A stretch of DNA of 64,000 nt. It comes from Buddleja alternifolia (lineage: Eukaryota; Streptophyta; Magnoliopsida; Lamiales; Scrophulariaceae). The stretch is taken from assembly GCA_019426215.1 (NCBI GenBank), contig CM033395.1, positions 17,226,569 to 17,290,568 of the forward strand, read 5' to 3'. The notes below the pieces were generated by a model that did not search any database, was not told the origin of the DNA, and saw only the letters and a program-made list of their open reading frames with translations. Shown in pieces: positions 1-12,213 of the stretch. Both the position numbers and the translations under genes were made by a program. Position 1 is the first letter of the stretch. Each line of letters opens with the position of its first letter.

Positions 1-2
1 GT

Positions 3-464
3 ACTGAGCTTCCTGGTTCTTATCTCACCGTGGTAGATGACGACTCCCAGGCTCCTCCACCACCAGCTACTTCAAAGAGGCCTCGCCCGTCTTCATCCCA
101 GTCTACTAGCTCCCCACAGTTTCCACCTATGGATGCCGCCGCCATTAGACAATTAAAGGATGAATTGAGGGAGGAGTTGCGAGATGAGATGAGGGTGGTC
201 ATGTCCGACACTTGTGCTTATTTCCGTCAGCTTTTTGTAGAGCATGATGCGTTTGTCGGTTGGGGGCCGTTTGATTATTCTGCTCCTCCACCTTACCCGC
301 ACCCCCCGCCTCAGCAGCCCGCAGATATGCACGAGTCAGGTGCTCTCGTTCCTGACGGAGGTGATGATGAGGCTCATAATGATGAGGGTAGCCCGTTGAT
401 TGATTTGGATGATCTCGGCGGCGAGGATGAGGATTACATTGACCGTTTTGGCACCACCGATTAG
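3..464 (+). CDS. C-terminal part of Athila post-pol ORF (plant transposon protein), partial
   Basis: The frame is open from position 3 and ends with TAG at 462-464; the start lies upstream of the window. The first residues (TELPGSYLTVVDDDSQ) match the ORF of the second copy at 40118-41068, which identifies this as the extra reading frame Athila elements carry after pol (often called env-like or putative plant transposon protein). Visible parts are a proline/serine-rich stretch, a charged helix rich in K, E, L and R, a proline-rich segment (PPPYPHPPPQQP) and an acidic tail ending in RFGTTD. At the site where copy 2 has a stop, this copy has a tyrosine codon, so its C terminus is intact. The function of this protein is not established, and no enzymatic motif is visible. 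Confidence 0.8.
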   Translation, partial: TELPGSYLTVVDDDSQAPPPPATSKRPRPSSSQSTSSPQFPPMDAAAIRQLKDELREELRDEMRVVMSDTCAYFRQLFVEHDAFVGWGPFDYSAPPPYPHPPPQQPADMHESGALVPDGGDDEAHNDEGSPLIDLDDLGGEDEDYIDRFGTTD

Positions 465-2110
465 GCTTCTCTTGTTTTATTTCCATGCATGTTTCTTTTT
501 ATTTTTTTTGGATATCTTTTGTTGGGATGTTGGATATTTTATGTTTTATGTTTGGATGCTTGATGTTTTCCTTCCATGCATGTTTCTCATTTTTTTTTTT
601 TGTTTATCTCGTTTTGTTTTATTCTATTCTATCCAATGTTTGATGCTCTGTATGGCTAGCATTTGTTTACCTATGTAGTGATCGACACAGTGATTGCCAT
701 CCGTGGACTTGATTGCCTTAAGTGGACTCGGGTTTGCTTTTCAGCTTCCCTATGGTGACGTGTACTTTGCCCTTTTCTTTTTCAAACATTGGGGACAATG
801 TTCATGATAAGTGTGGGGGGTATACTAGATCCATTATAGTCATGTTGATTCATGTTTTACATATTTCGGTCCAAGTTTGGTCAAGTTTGGGGGGTGCTGT
901 ACCTCTACATGTGAAATGTGTGCAATTTTAATTTATTTTTTTGGATAGAATTTCAACCCTTCACTTGAGGCATTGAGTATGGTTAATTTGAATACATGGT
1001 ATGTTTTCTCTATCAATTTGGTTTTTAATGGCTATACACATTGTTCCTTGCTTATGGGATCCTAACTAGACTAGATTAACCTTAAGATGATTCACATATG
1101 CACCTAAATCGAAGGTAGAGGAGTTGAGTGGGCAATTATTTTGAAACACTTAAAGGCTTGATCCCGGAAATATCAACTTAGAATTTTCACATGTGTTATG
1201 AGTTGAGAACGTTAACTTCGTGTGCTTAATAATAATAAAAAGAGGTTGAACATTGGTATGACTGAAAAAAGTCAGGCTTAATAGATACTGGGGGCGAAGA
1301 GCACCATGCCTAGAATACTGTACTATTTTGCTAATTTGAGCTAAGCTCAAGCCAATGCAAGTGTTAAGTGAATAAGGACCTAGTTTGATTTTGTGGCCTT
1401 TGACACTCGAGTGATTAAGCCCTTAGGAATGTCTCCACATTTGATACCCTAAAGCCATCTGGTTTAGGAGTTATTGGCCTAAAACTCGTTACACGGGTGT
1501 CATAGAAAGCCTAAGAGGATCAAACATTGCACATGGTCTAGCCTCTAATGTTTCGAGTTGAAAGTGCATAAGATAAATCCGAAAGTGGAATGAAGTGATA
1601 AATTTTTAAGTGGCTATGAAGTTGTATTCAATTCTCGTACCATGTGAATAATCAAAAGTTGATAAATATGGGGTTAATGTTTGAAAAGTGGTAAGAATGC
1701 CACTTGACTATAATACTTGAGATTTATTACACTACACCCTTAGGATGATCTTTTCAATGTTAAGGCGTAACATGAGCAAATGTGTGATGTGTATATATTT
1801 GTAATATGAGCTTAAACAGATGAATACATACCATTGTGTGCTATTAATCATTGTAATTTACGTTGAGTGATCGGGGTTGAAAATCTTTCGATTTTGTGGG
1901 TATATCGTCTGCAAACCCTCACGAGACTATAACTCGTCCTTTGAGGTAACTCAAAGGTTCAAAGGCTTGTTGCATTCGCTAAATGCAACCGTTTACTCCA
2001 CGAAAGTGAGTTAGGTAGTTTTCTTTTTGTTTCTCTCTTTGATTGATGATGTTTCCTTATCTTAGAACTCTTATTGCTCGAGGACGAGCAATTGATAAGT
2101 GTGGGGGTGT
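465..2110 (+). other. Athila 3' non-coding region with two polypurine-tract-like sites
   Basis: No credible coding frame is present. Two near-identical sites read TGATAAGTGTGGGGG: one at 805-820, and one at 2093-2110 directly against the LTR. The second is the expected polypurine tract for plus-strand DNA priming; the first is a candidate internal tract. Both follow a GAGGACRA- or GGGGACAA-type sequence. The same pair occurs in the second copy. Confidence 0.75.
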
Positions 2111-3772
2111 TGATAAGAGGCATTTTTACGTGTTTTTAAGCCCCTTTGCATTTATGTCTTAGGTTCATTTATCGCTTGATTCTTGCCACATGTGCGTTTA
2201 ATTCGTGCATTAAGTGATTTCAGGTCTTAAATGGATACAATCAAAGAACGGGATGAAAAATGACGTATAAAACAAGTTTAGGCCAAATTGCTATGCACCC
2301 CTACGCCTAGGCGCCATCTTGCCCACGCCTGGGCGCCGTATCTGCACCAGTTTCCACGTTCGAGCGATATTTTCTTATTTTTAGAGACTGAATTGGATGA
2401 AGTTTCCTTCTACAAAGTTGTAGAACTATGTGTTAGCTTCAAATGAGGACTTGAATCATCCAAATCGGAGTTTTGTGGAGAGAGTTATGAAGGAAATACA
2501 ATTACTGCGCCAGACAGAGGCAAATACTCCCAACATTCTGATTTGGGCGCCCGAGCGCCATAAATCCCGCGCCTAGGCGTGGCCACATCCGAGATTTGAT
2601 TCCTTTCAGCCAAAAGATCATCATTTGATGGGGGAATGGAACATTTAAAGCCAAGAGGTCATCACATGTATGGGGGGGATGTCATAAGTATGTTTCTTAC
2701 TAGATCTACTTTAGGGAATTTTATACTACTCACTTTAAGAGTAGTGGAGGGGACACTAGGGGGGACATACACATGAGGAGCTGATTTTGGTGGTCTTCTT
2801 AAGGATATTTGAGAACAATTGGACCGATCACATCTGGGAGGGAGAGGGAGAGAGAGGCATTTTGGCCATCACTTTTCACTCATCACCATTTCTTCATCAC
2901 TTTTGGAGAGGAACAAAGAGAGAGGAGCTAAGGATTGAAGATCAAGAGAGCAAAGATCCATCATCAATCAATTGAGGGAGTTTTAATTATTTGCATTTAC
3001 ATGTTTATTTCCATGAGTATGTATATGTTTGTATTAGATTTTCTTAAGGCTTTGATGAGAGGCTAATATTGTAGAACTAAGGCCATGTGAAGGCCAAATT
3101 TATGAATCAATATATGTGAAGTTGCTCTTTGTATTAATTCTCCTATTGCTTTGTGTGTGAATTCTATGCTTTTATTCCAATCATGTGTTTGATCACCATA
3201 TGCTTGCTATCTTGCCTAATCTAGTTGTTCGAGAGAAAATAGATTAGGGTGCAAGAGAATTAACACATCATCCGAAACAAATGAGGGATTGCCCTAGAAA
3301 TAGGTAAAGATTCTCGGGTGTTGTTAGCCGGATTCGTTCGGGGAAGCTCTAGAACGTTAATGCGTGATTTTTGATTAGATTCTCGGATAGACATATTTAG
3401 AGAACCGTCAATTAATCATAGGATTATTATGTGCCGAGACATCGGGTAATAGTTAATTTAGGAGTTTCCACCAAAGCAATAGGAGTCTAATAATTCGAAG
3501 AGTAGCTCATATATATTGACGAGTAGATTCGGTTGTAGCATGTGCCTTAGTCATTTTATCATACGTGAGATTAAATCTATAGTACGTTTCTCTTTGGTTC
3601 TTCGTTTGTTTAATCTTTTTCTTGCACTTTACTTTAATTGTCTTATCTTTTATCGAAAATCATGAACTAGAATTCAAGTCCTTGTGGTTCGACAACCCGG
3701 ACTTTTTGTCCACTTATTACTACACACGTCTAGTGCACTTGCTATCATAGCACGTTAGCTTTTAGCGTGTCA
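2111..3772 (+). repeat. 3' LTR of Athila-like copy 1
   Basis: The LTR starts TGATAAGAGGC, ends TTTTAGCGTGTCA and is 1,662 bp long, against 1,666 bp for the LTRs at 36569 and 47981. The U3 part carries four copies of a CGCCTAGGCG-like palindrome (2303-2315, 2325-2337, 2545-2559, 2569-2582). A possible TATA-like stretch lies near 2713. Short open frames inside it are chance. Confidence 0.92.
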
Positions 3773-4070
3773 AACTCCTTAATAGAGTCTACTTAGAATT
3801 AGATGTCAAATCTTGGAGATTTGATTTCATCTTGACTTCTAAGTAAACTAAACTTAGGAGTTTCTCTATAAATGTGTGTTAAGAAAAACACACACATACA
3901 TTATTATTGTGCAAATTTTCGTCCACCACCTCAAGAAAAATAGAGAAAATTTCATCTTCCAATTTTCTTGATAAGGTCTTGTTCATGTGTTGAAATTAAC
4001 CTTTCACATATATTCCTCCCTTCATAGATAAGCTTAAATTAAATCTAAAATAAATATATAGGCTAGCACC

Positions 4071-4102
<32 letters not shown>

Positions 4103-4417
4103 TGGGAACTATACGGAGGTGTGGATACATCTTAGAGGCGAGACAATTGGATCACTTGAAGATACAAGGAACAAAAACGGAGCTCGGATTTTGAAGAGGA
4201 GCCGATGGTTTCTTCAAATTTCGAGTCAAGGGAGTATTTGTTCGAGTTGATAAGATTAGAAACTTGTACAAGGAAAATAGCGCGAAAGGTATTTCTCGTA
4301 GTTAGTTTTTCTAGTTTTATATTAGCTCGATTAAACCGGTCAATGTAATCCTGTTTCGAGGTAGTTGTAAATTTTTACATTCCGTTGTGCTAACCTATCA
4401 CGGGGATTACCCAACCC
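3773..4417. other. Old repeat-like stretch with (AT)n tract, no gene
   Basis: No coding frame is visible. A hairpin-forming segment (about 3785-3845) is followed by a TATA-like sequence (CTCTATAAATG, about 3865) and an (AT)n microsatellite at about 4070-4098. The segment ending near 4400 resembles the end of an LTR, so this may be an LTR remnant cut by the Athila insertion, but no second copy is present to prove it. Confidence 0.35.
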
Positions 4418-6254
4418 AACATCTAGACCCCCTCCAGATAGGCCTAATTACAAATATACCCCCATCTTTTTTTATTACTCACACCCTCCTCTAGTTAGCA
4501 AACGTTTACATCCATCAACTGCCGTTAGGGTTACATTAGAGTTTTGTTAAAAAAATTGTGACCCGACTAGAATGCCTTTATAATTAATTTTATGATTTTT
4601 CTTAACAGAAATTGAAATTTTGAAAAAGAAAAGAAAAGAAATACAAAAAACATTAAATAAATGTTCAAAAAATTTGAAATTATTATTTAAATATTAGAAA
4701 ATATCTTTAAAACATAAAAAATATTTAGTAAATTTTAGAAATTATTATAATAATATTTGAAAATATCAAAATTATAACTTTTTAGTAAATGTTAGAAAGT
4801 ATCTGAAAAATAGAAAATATATTTAGTAGATGTTAAAAATTATTAAATAATATATCAAAAACATAAAAAAATTAGTAAATGATAGAAAAATATTTTAAAA
4901 ATATAAAAAATATTTATAGAATTTCTGAAAAGTATAAAAATATGTAGTAAATATTTGAAAATAAATATAAAAAATATTTTTTTTTATTTTCACCAAATAA
5001 AATTTTTGAATTTTTCAAAATTTAAAAATTCAGAAAAAAAAAAAAGAAAAATGAAAAACCAGCTTCTTCTCGCTGGCCACCACCCTGCCACCGCCCCGGA
5101 GAACCTGCCACCTTGCCCCCCCTACCTCGAGGTCGAACGAATCGATTCAATTGAAATTGACTCGAATCGATTCGATTGAAATCGAGTTTTGATCGACTCG
5201 AAAACATCCCGTCCTTGCAGTGAAGAAGACAATTAGGGATGGCAATGAGTCCGAGTCTAATGAGTACCCGCCCCGGACACGCCCCATTTAGGGCGGGCAT
5301 GAATCCAAAAAAAAGGGTTCGGGCTGGATCCGGGTATTGAAATTCAAGACCCGGCTGGGTCTGGGACGGGTAACAAGTCCAGTCGATACCCGCCGCGGTT
5401 AATAAATTATATTTTTTTAATTTTATATATCTAATTATTATTAAAATTTATTAGTAATTTTAAATTGTATCCAAAAAAGTGATATTTGCTATAGCAACTT
5501 ACCTTACAACCTTCACTAAATAAATAAATAAAAAGAATCAATTAATTAGAATGAAAAGTCTAAACTCAAAACCCACTTTTCATTCTCTAGCACGGGATGA
5601 CTTGTAGTGGATGTGTTTACGTTGAGTTATCGATTCGATGTTATTTACTTATTTATGTGTTTTGAATGCGTTTGTGAGAACAAGATAAGCAAAAAAAAAG
5701 TCAAAAAATAGAAATCGGCCGGGTTTAACGGGTAGGACCCGGACTTGCCGGGTACCCGTCGGGACCGGTGTGAGGCGGGTAATGACTGGGTCCGAGGCAC
5801 GTTCGGGTATGAAAATTTCTTAACGGGGCGGGTCCCTGAGTCCTGCTATAACTGGCTCATACCCGCCCCGTTGTCATTCCTAAAGACGACCAAATGCGGG
5901 GCTGTGCGGCGACCTGGCAGGTTGTGGTGGTCTGGCTGCGAAGAAGCTGAAGAAGATGAAGAACCAGGTATGTTATTTTCATTCATTTTCTATTTTCTTC
6001 TTCTTTTTCTAATTTTCATTTTCTATTTCTATTTTTCTTTTTTTTCTCTTTTTTTCTTATTTTTTTAAAATGTGATTTTTTTTTCTTTTTGGGGATTATT
6101 CAAGGGATTTTTGAACTTTTCAACCATCTGTTAGGGCAAATTCTGACGTGTAAGGTTTTGTTGGCTAGAGGGGGGGGGGTGTGAGTAATAAAAAAAGATG
6201 GGGGTTATATTTGTAATTAGGCCTATCAGGAGGGGGTCTAGATGTAATTAACCC
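4418..6254. mobile_element. Non-autonomous DNA transposon (MITE-like) with about 90-bp inverted ends
   Basis: The left end (from ACATCTAGACCCCCTCC at 4419) and the reverse complement of the right end (finishing at 6254) match over about 90 bp, including AGATAGGCCTAATTACAAAT and ATCTTTTTTTATTACTCACA. The extreme left terminus is rearranged, so no target duplication is clear. The interior is AT-rich (4600-5040), followed by a CGATTC-rich repeat (5138-5200), the nested hAT-like element and a T-rich stretch. It encodes no protein. The right terminus GGGTTAATTACA resembles that of the small element at 19563, which suggests related families. Confidence 0.7.
5234..5882. mobile_element. Nested non-autonomous hAT-like element
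   Basis: The ends are TAGGGATGGCAA on the left and TTGTCATTCCTA on the right, which are imperfect inverted repeats of the plant hAT type. Flanking 8-mers AAGACAAT (5226-5233) and AAGACGAC (5883-5890) agree at 6 of 8 positions, consistent with an aged 8-bp target duplication. Both subterminal regions are GC-rich with repeated GGGTACCCG- and ACCCGCCCC-type motifs, unlike the AT-rich host element. It has no coding capacity. Confidence 0.65.
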
Positions 6255-7074
6255 TAAAATCTAATGTATCGCCCATCCTCATCTCGTCAGATCCATCGTT
6301 GTCTCTTAGATCCATCTCTATCTTGTCAGATTTGAAGTTGAGATTCACAACTTGAAGTACGGTGCTCTCCAACCCATCCAGCCTACAATGGTGGTGACAA
6401 CAGGAGTGTTGGAGGTGACTGCTTCACCAAGCCATCGTCGGCGGAGAAGAACAGTAGAAAAAGATGACTAGGTTTTTTTAGAGAGAGAAGCCGAGAACAA
6501 TATGAGCCTTTTCAAACTTAAACACTCTCAAATTTTGAATTATTGTTTTTGAGTTATGTAAATTTTTGGGAAAATTGCTAAAAAAAACCCTTAAAATAAG
6601 CTTTTACATCCAAAAAATTCATGATAATATTTGTCAATCCGAAAAACTCACTCCATCAACCTTTCACTCCACAAAAATCCAATATTTAGTGTTAACAAAT
6701 TTATGGACTTAATTGTCCTTAGCCTTCTAAATTAAAAATTAATCAATTGTAGTTTTGTGATGAAATTTATTTATTTACAAAATTTATATTGATAATTGGT
6801 ACTAATTATGATTTTAATTTTAAAATTTCAGATTTTTTAATGTTTTCAAAAATTTAAAACATATATTTATAGATACATACCATATTAAAATCAAAATAAA
6901 TCATATACAAATATTTACTAAATCTCTTTCAAAAGTATAAAATAGATAATACAATCAATTCATACATTGTGGTGGATAAACTCTAAATAATTGAACGTTG
7001 ATCGATATTTGTTTTGCCTTTAGATTTGTTGAAATCCTGTATATTTGTTGATATTTTTCTTATATTTCCACCAG
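6255..7074. other. AT-rich intergenic DNA, first copy of a 150-bp direct repeat
   Basis: No gene is visible. The segment 6908-7060 is repeated in direct orientation at 9838-9990 with scattered differences (estimated by eye). The two copies bracket the nested LTR insertions between them. Confidence 0.5.
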
Positions 7075-9530
7075 AATCAATTCATACATTGTGGTGGAAA
7101 TTCCTTATATAATTACTACCCAATGTCTCAGAATTAATAATCCTATAATTAAATTGATGGTTCCCAAAATATTTCTATCCTAGAATCTAACCAACAAACA
7201 TGCATTCACGTTCTAGAATTTTCCCGGAGAATCCGGCTAATTGCACTTGGGAATCTATACTATTTCTAGGCAATTTCTTTTATTCAAGTGATGTGATGAT
7301 TTTCTTGAACCCTAATCTATACTCTTTTGAATAAATAAGATAGGCAATCTGACAAACATATAGTGATCAAGCATGTGCAAGAATTTAAAGCACAAAATCA
7401 AGACACAGAGCAATTGTAGAATTTAAACGAAGAACACTCTATAAAAACTCATAATCTAGCCTTCACATGGCCCTAGTTTTATGTAATTAGTTCATAATCA
7501 TAACAAGAAAAGAAAATAAAAATTGAGAATTGATAAGTTCACATTTTACAAGTTTTTTACCCCTTTGATTTAGGTATTTTCGTCATAATTTAGTAATGAA
7601 TATCCTGCATAGTGCTTTGATTTGTTTCAATTTCATGTGTGTAAGGATTTAAGTCAAATAGATCAATTATTGAGTAAGAAGGCAGAACAAGAGAAGGAAA
7701 AGCGAAGAAAAATATGAATCTGCCATTCTGGACCGCGGCACTAAACCCGGCGCAAGACCGCGGTCGCGGTACAATGCCAAATGAGAAATCCGGATAGGAC
7801 CGCGGCACAGAACCGCGGCCTTCGGCGCCCAGAACACCGCGGCCCTGTTTTGACCCTTCGGCACCCTGTTAGGCCTCGAAAAACCGCGGCATGACTTGCT
7901 TTTTAGACCGCGGCACTGCTTGCCATCCGAGCCGCGGTTGGTTTAGAATGTGTGCCGCGGTCCGATTTCCCCGATGCCCTAATTTTAAGTCCGCCGTTTT
8001 CCTCCTTTATAACACACTTTTCTCTTGGAAAACACTTACACTTGTTCTAAAAACACATAGGGAAGCCATAGGAAGACCCAAGGAAGCTTGAGGAGCCATT
8101 TTCATCATCAAAATCTTGGATTCACACCTTGTAATAGGGAGTAATTCAACTCTTTCTCTTTGATTAGTTTATCAACTATGTCTTATAGAATTGTTGAATC
8201 ATTTGTTATTGTAAGTATGAGCTAAGCATCTTTGTGGTTGGGTTATGTAAATACTTTGTGATGTTTTGTGTTTAATGAATGATTAATTTCCGGATTTATT
8301 ACATTCTTGTTACATGTTTGATTTTATGCTTAATGCTTTCACATGAATGATCACCATGTGTTTGATATAATGCTTTGTCTTGAGACCGAGAGGAGATAGA
8401 TAAAGGGAGATCGAAAAATCAAACATCATAACGTAACAATTGACTAAAGATAGAATTGATTGCGTTGTGTGGCTTTTTGTGATAAGATGACCCGATTGAA
8501 TGTAGGATCTTCGTAAGCAAGGAATTCCTTTGAACCTAAATGCATGTTAGTTAATTCAGTCTTCACTATAGAGATATAGGAAGTTGTTAACTAGTATAGG
8601 CTTGTTATTTCAAGAGATTGAATAATAAATACATTAGGGGGTTTCGCCATAACAAGAGCGTTCTAAAAATCCGGATAATTGAGAGTTCATGAACATAGAA
8701 TAGAACATAGTAGGATCATAACCCAATCACCTCTTTCCATTCGATTTATTATCTTGTTTATCACATAGTTGTCTTTGATTATTTTCATAGTATAATCAAC
8801 CATCATCTTATAATTTGATTTAGCTTAGAGTTAGATAATATAGCAATTACGAGCATTGAATCCAATTGTCCCTGTGGAGACGATACACCCCGGGCTAAAT
8901 AGTCCACTTTATTACTTTGCACGACCTAGTATACTTGCTAGGATTTCGCGTGTCAAGAATTATTCATGGACAAATAATAAACTAAATCTAAATTTCTCCC
9001 TATTACGGATTGATGATTGATCTTGAGTTGAATCTTCTTTCTCCTTGCTTCGTCTCGTCTTCTTGTTCTCAAATGCTCTCCAAAAGTATGTAAAAAGTGA
9101 TCAAAAGTCAAACCCTTATGATATTAAAAGAGCAGGTATTTATAGTTTTTGGCTTTGAAGAATCCCACTTGAACTAGGTCAAAAACTTTCCAAAATTTCT
9201 TTCAGCCGGGCCCGAAGTTCGAACGTTAGTTTCCTCACTTTTGAGTGTTGATGACGTGGCGTAAGTTGGTTGAGTGGGCGTTGACTGTTGGGACGTTCGA
9301 ACGTTGATGACGTAAGCAGCGTTCAAAAGTAAAGTTTTACCACGTTCGAACGTTAACTGTAGTTTCTCTAAAATTGTATGTTTTTGGCCCCCTTTTTCTC
9401 GATTGTGATGATTTTTACCCTGAACTCAATTATCACACAAATCAAAGCCACATGTGTTTAAAATAACACATAAATGATCCTAAACTATATGAATATCGGG
9501 TTCAAAAACACGTAAAACTCACACTTAACA
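7075..9530 (-). repeat. Truncated Athila-like LTR on the minus strand, split by a solo LTR
   Basis: The two arms (7075-7530 and 8956-9530) form about 1 kb of LTR when the insertion is removed. On the minus strand it begins TGTTAAGTGTGAGTTTTACG at 9530. The arm near 7090-7400 is clearly related to the internal part of the Athila LTR at 36840-37140 (ACCCAATGTCTCAGAATTAA-type sequence and following). Its U3 contains three CGTTCGAACG palindromes (9217-9227, 9293-9305, 9342-9354) and a downstream TATA box (ACTATAAATACC, minus strand, about 9140). The distal end is missing and no internal region accompanies it. Confidence 0.65.
7531..8955 (+). repeat. Solo LTR with 5-bp target duplication AGAAT
   Basis: This is a 1,425-bp LTR starting TGATAAGTTC and ending TTTCGCGTGTCA, flanked by perfect AGAAT duplications (7526-7530 and 8956-8960). 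Its termini resemble those of the Athila-like LTRs in the window. U3 holds nine CCGCGG hexamers between 7733 and 7960, just upstream of a TATA-like TTTATAACAC (about 8006). No internal region exists, so it arose by recombination between two LTRs. Confidence 0.85.
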
Positions 9531-12213
9531 GCACCCGTATCCTATTGTACATTATGCACCCGACTACTTACACATTACATTATATGTGCAATTTGGTACA
9601 CAATCTAAGTCATGCTTAAAGCATGTGACAAATTTTTTGGATGGAATATTTCAAGTTATTCCCCCTATGGACTTATTTGTCACAATTTACAAAGGTTGGG
9701 TACTCGAGTGTAAAAGTTAATAAATTATATACCAAAGTGCTCCGACCGACATAAGTTGGGGTCGAAAATGCTTTTTACCCTAAATATAAACCTAAAAACA
9801 AACTAAAGAACATGTAAATCTCTGCACCAAAAAATAAAGTTAATATTTACTAAAGCTCTTTCAAAACTATAAAATAGATAGTACAATCAATTCATACCTT
9901 GTGCTGAATAAACTCTAAATAATTGAACTTTGATCGATATTTTTTTGTCTTTAGATTTGTTGATATCCTGTATATTTTTCTTTCTTATCGATGCTTTTAG
10001 GGTAAATGGGTTTAGGAAAATTAGTCGTTAATTTGTAATCCTAATAAGTATAAAAGAGGAGTCTAAAAGCGAAAAAAAAATGTAATTCTATTCCTAATAA
10101 ATATAGAAGAGAAATTCACAAAAAAATTAAAATTATTGACAATTCAACTTTTTGTATTGGCAATCACCTTTCTAATATTTTTTTAATTATTGACTTCTTA
10201 ATCAAAATGAGGACCTTACATAAAAGTGGCATGATGAGGGTGGAACTGTGCACTTTTAAATTGGGAAAAGGTCTTTAAAAATAAACAATACATAAAGAGA
10301 GCAAGGAGAATCAAACCCCTGCTCTCTAAAAATCCACTAGGAATTGAGTTCCTAGCGCCTTGCCCCTTTACCAACTCTGCTGAAGCTATTGTTGCTGTGA
10401 TGCTAAAAATATACTTACTTTGGGGCTCATATTATAAAATTAAATGTACCCTATAATAAAAATTTGAAGTCTTGTCCCCCTCCCCCATAAATCCATCCCC
10501 GGATGACCCAAAATGATATTTCTACCCTTACCGGAAAATTGTCAAAAAATAAAAAATAAAAATGAAAATTAAATAAATAAAAATAGACAATTTATCCCGT
10601 ATATTCTTTTTACAAAATAATTTTGAGCATTATTTAAAATTCATCCAATGGTCCATATTTTATCATTCTAAAAAAATTTAGAAAAGACCCCTACGCCCAC
10701 CTTCCTACCCCATCGATGTTCACCGTTGCTCCTGTCCACCACCGCTCAACAAATTCGACTTCAAAGAAACGGTGAAATAGAAAATAATAAGTAAACAATG
10801 TGAGTTATGGACTATGGTTAAAATAAAAAATGGGTAAACAGTAAAAGGCATAGACTGAACTTATAAGGAATCCTATAATTTGCTCTATATCCAACGCTTC
10901 AATCTTTAAACCTGGTTTAATACCCCAAATGCAATCCCCAATGGTATATTCTATAGGAGATTCGTAGATATCATAAACATGTGCACATTGTCCCTTGATC
11001 TTAAAATTATTTAACCGTCGCCATAAACTATTTGAGATAGTGTTTTACTTGAATAGAACGAACTGCTTCACTAGTATTTTACCATTCATCTTCCTCCTCT
11101 CCATTCTCCAATACACGTGCTGATTTTGATCAGTTTAAGTAATTTAATAGTTATAAATTATATGGTTGCCCCACATTTATGTGTACTATATAATTACTTA
11201 ATTTTAAATCTATTCATCGATCATGATTATCATATGTGCAAACTTATGCAGAAACAATATATGATTTATACAAAAATATGCGTAATTAAGACATAAGAGT
11301 TTCCAGTTCAATAAGGAGAAAATGTATCTAAGGTCTCCCGTGGAATATTCCCACCAAAAATGGTACCATCAGTTATCTTGCAACAATTTTAAAAAATTGA
11401 GGCGTCACATATGGAAAAACTAGGATGGAGGCCAAAGTGCACAACCCCTATAGGTCGCGGTATCTTTTATCCAAAGAAAATTTTAGGAAATTAACTTCCA
11501 AATATTAATACCAAATATTCAGACTCCATTGAATGACACATATTGTGATTCTGGTATAAATTTTGAAAGAGGAAGATGGTAGGCATGCAAGTAACAAACT
11601 TGACACATGTTTTATGATGAACCAATTGTCTCTTCTATCCCTCACAAAACTTCCCTTGTACACTAACATTCCAACTGCTTTCTTTCCTCTGATTCACACT
11701 CCGCATCATTTACATAAAAACAATTCTCAGCTCAATACAACGGCTAAAGCATGAATGCTGGTCTTTTATCATGAGCAAAGTGACCGATTTACGGCTTTAC
11801 ATATAGGAATTTTTGCCGCTTTATGAGCACCAGTGCTCCTCTCGTGTGCTTCCAAAACCTCCCAATTTATACACACACACACACACACACACACTATACA
11901 TATATATATAGAGCAGCCACCTATGAGTCCAACACAACACAGCTTCCCCTGTTACAGGATTTAACATTGGTACAAGTTTCAAATAGCTTACTCTATAAGG
12001 GTTTGTTTTCACTTCCAACCTCAGGCTTCACAAAACACAGACACACTTGTTGTCACACACAACACACATTAAACATGTAGACTTTAGTATACATTTATAC
12101 AGAACATTCATGTACAATAATGCTTTTGAAAGTGTTTCAATCTCCTTTCTCGATTTTAGTACCTGAAATATGCATGTTTTATGTTGATTTTGCAGATAAT
12201 CACAACTCTGGAA
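9531..12213. other. AT-rich intergenic DNA upstream of the LITTLE ZIPPER gene
   Basis: No protein gene is supported. Contents are the second copy of the 150-bp direct repeat (9838-9990), a tRNA-like patch (about 10295-10385), an (AC)n microsatellite (about 11871-11894) and the presumed promoter, 5' leader and 5' intron of the LITTLE ZIPPER gene near the right edge. Confidence 0.5.
10295..10385 (-). repeat. tRNA-like sequence (tRNA pseudogene or SINE head)
   Basis: On the minus strand a box-A-like segment (GTTGGTAAAGGGG), a perfect 5-bp stem with a 7-nt loop (TAGGA/TCCTA) and a box-B-like segment (GGTTTGATTCT) occur in tRNA order. The acceptor stem does not pair, so this is not a working tRNA. 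A tRNA-derived SINE head is the likeliest origin, but no poly(A)-type tail or target duplication was found. Confidence 0.35.

Larger units (their letters stand above)
1..3772 (+). mobile_element. Athila-like Ty3/gypsy retrotransposon, 3' part (copy 1)
   Basis: This is the downstream third of an LTR retrotransposon whose 5' part lies outside the window. It contains the end of the post-pol ORF (to 464), about 1.65 kb of non-coding DNA, a polypurine tract (2093-2110) and a complete LTR (2111-3772). Its sequence matches the reverse complement of 36569-41068 almost throughout, so it belongs to the same family as the complete element there, but with many substitutions and a different arrangement of GC-rich motifs in the LTR. 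The bases after the LTR are AACTC; the matching target duplication would be upstream of the window. Confidence 0.9.

Noticed and set aside
5745..6068. 107-codon frame crossing the right end of the hAT-like element
   Set aside because: It is composed of GC-rich terminal sequence and a T-rich tract giving a run of Phe and Leu; not a plausible protein.
10295..10385. Functional tRNA gene on the minus strand
   Set aside because: The acceptor stem does not pair and the box sequences are degenerate; kept only as a tRNA-like repeat.
11563..11754. 63-codon frame upstream of the LITTLE ZIPPER gene as a possible first exon
   Set aside because: Its sequence does not resemble ZPR N termini and no phase-compatible donor joining it to 12196 is evident.
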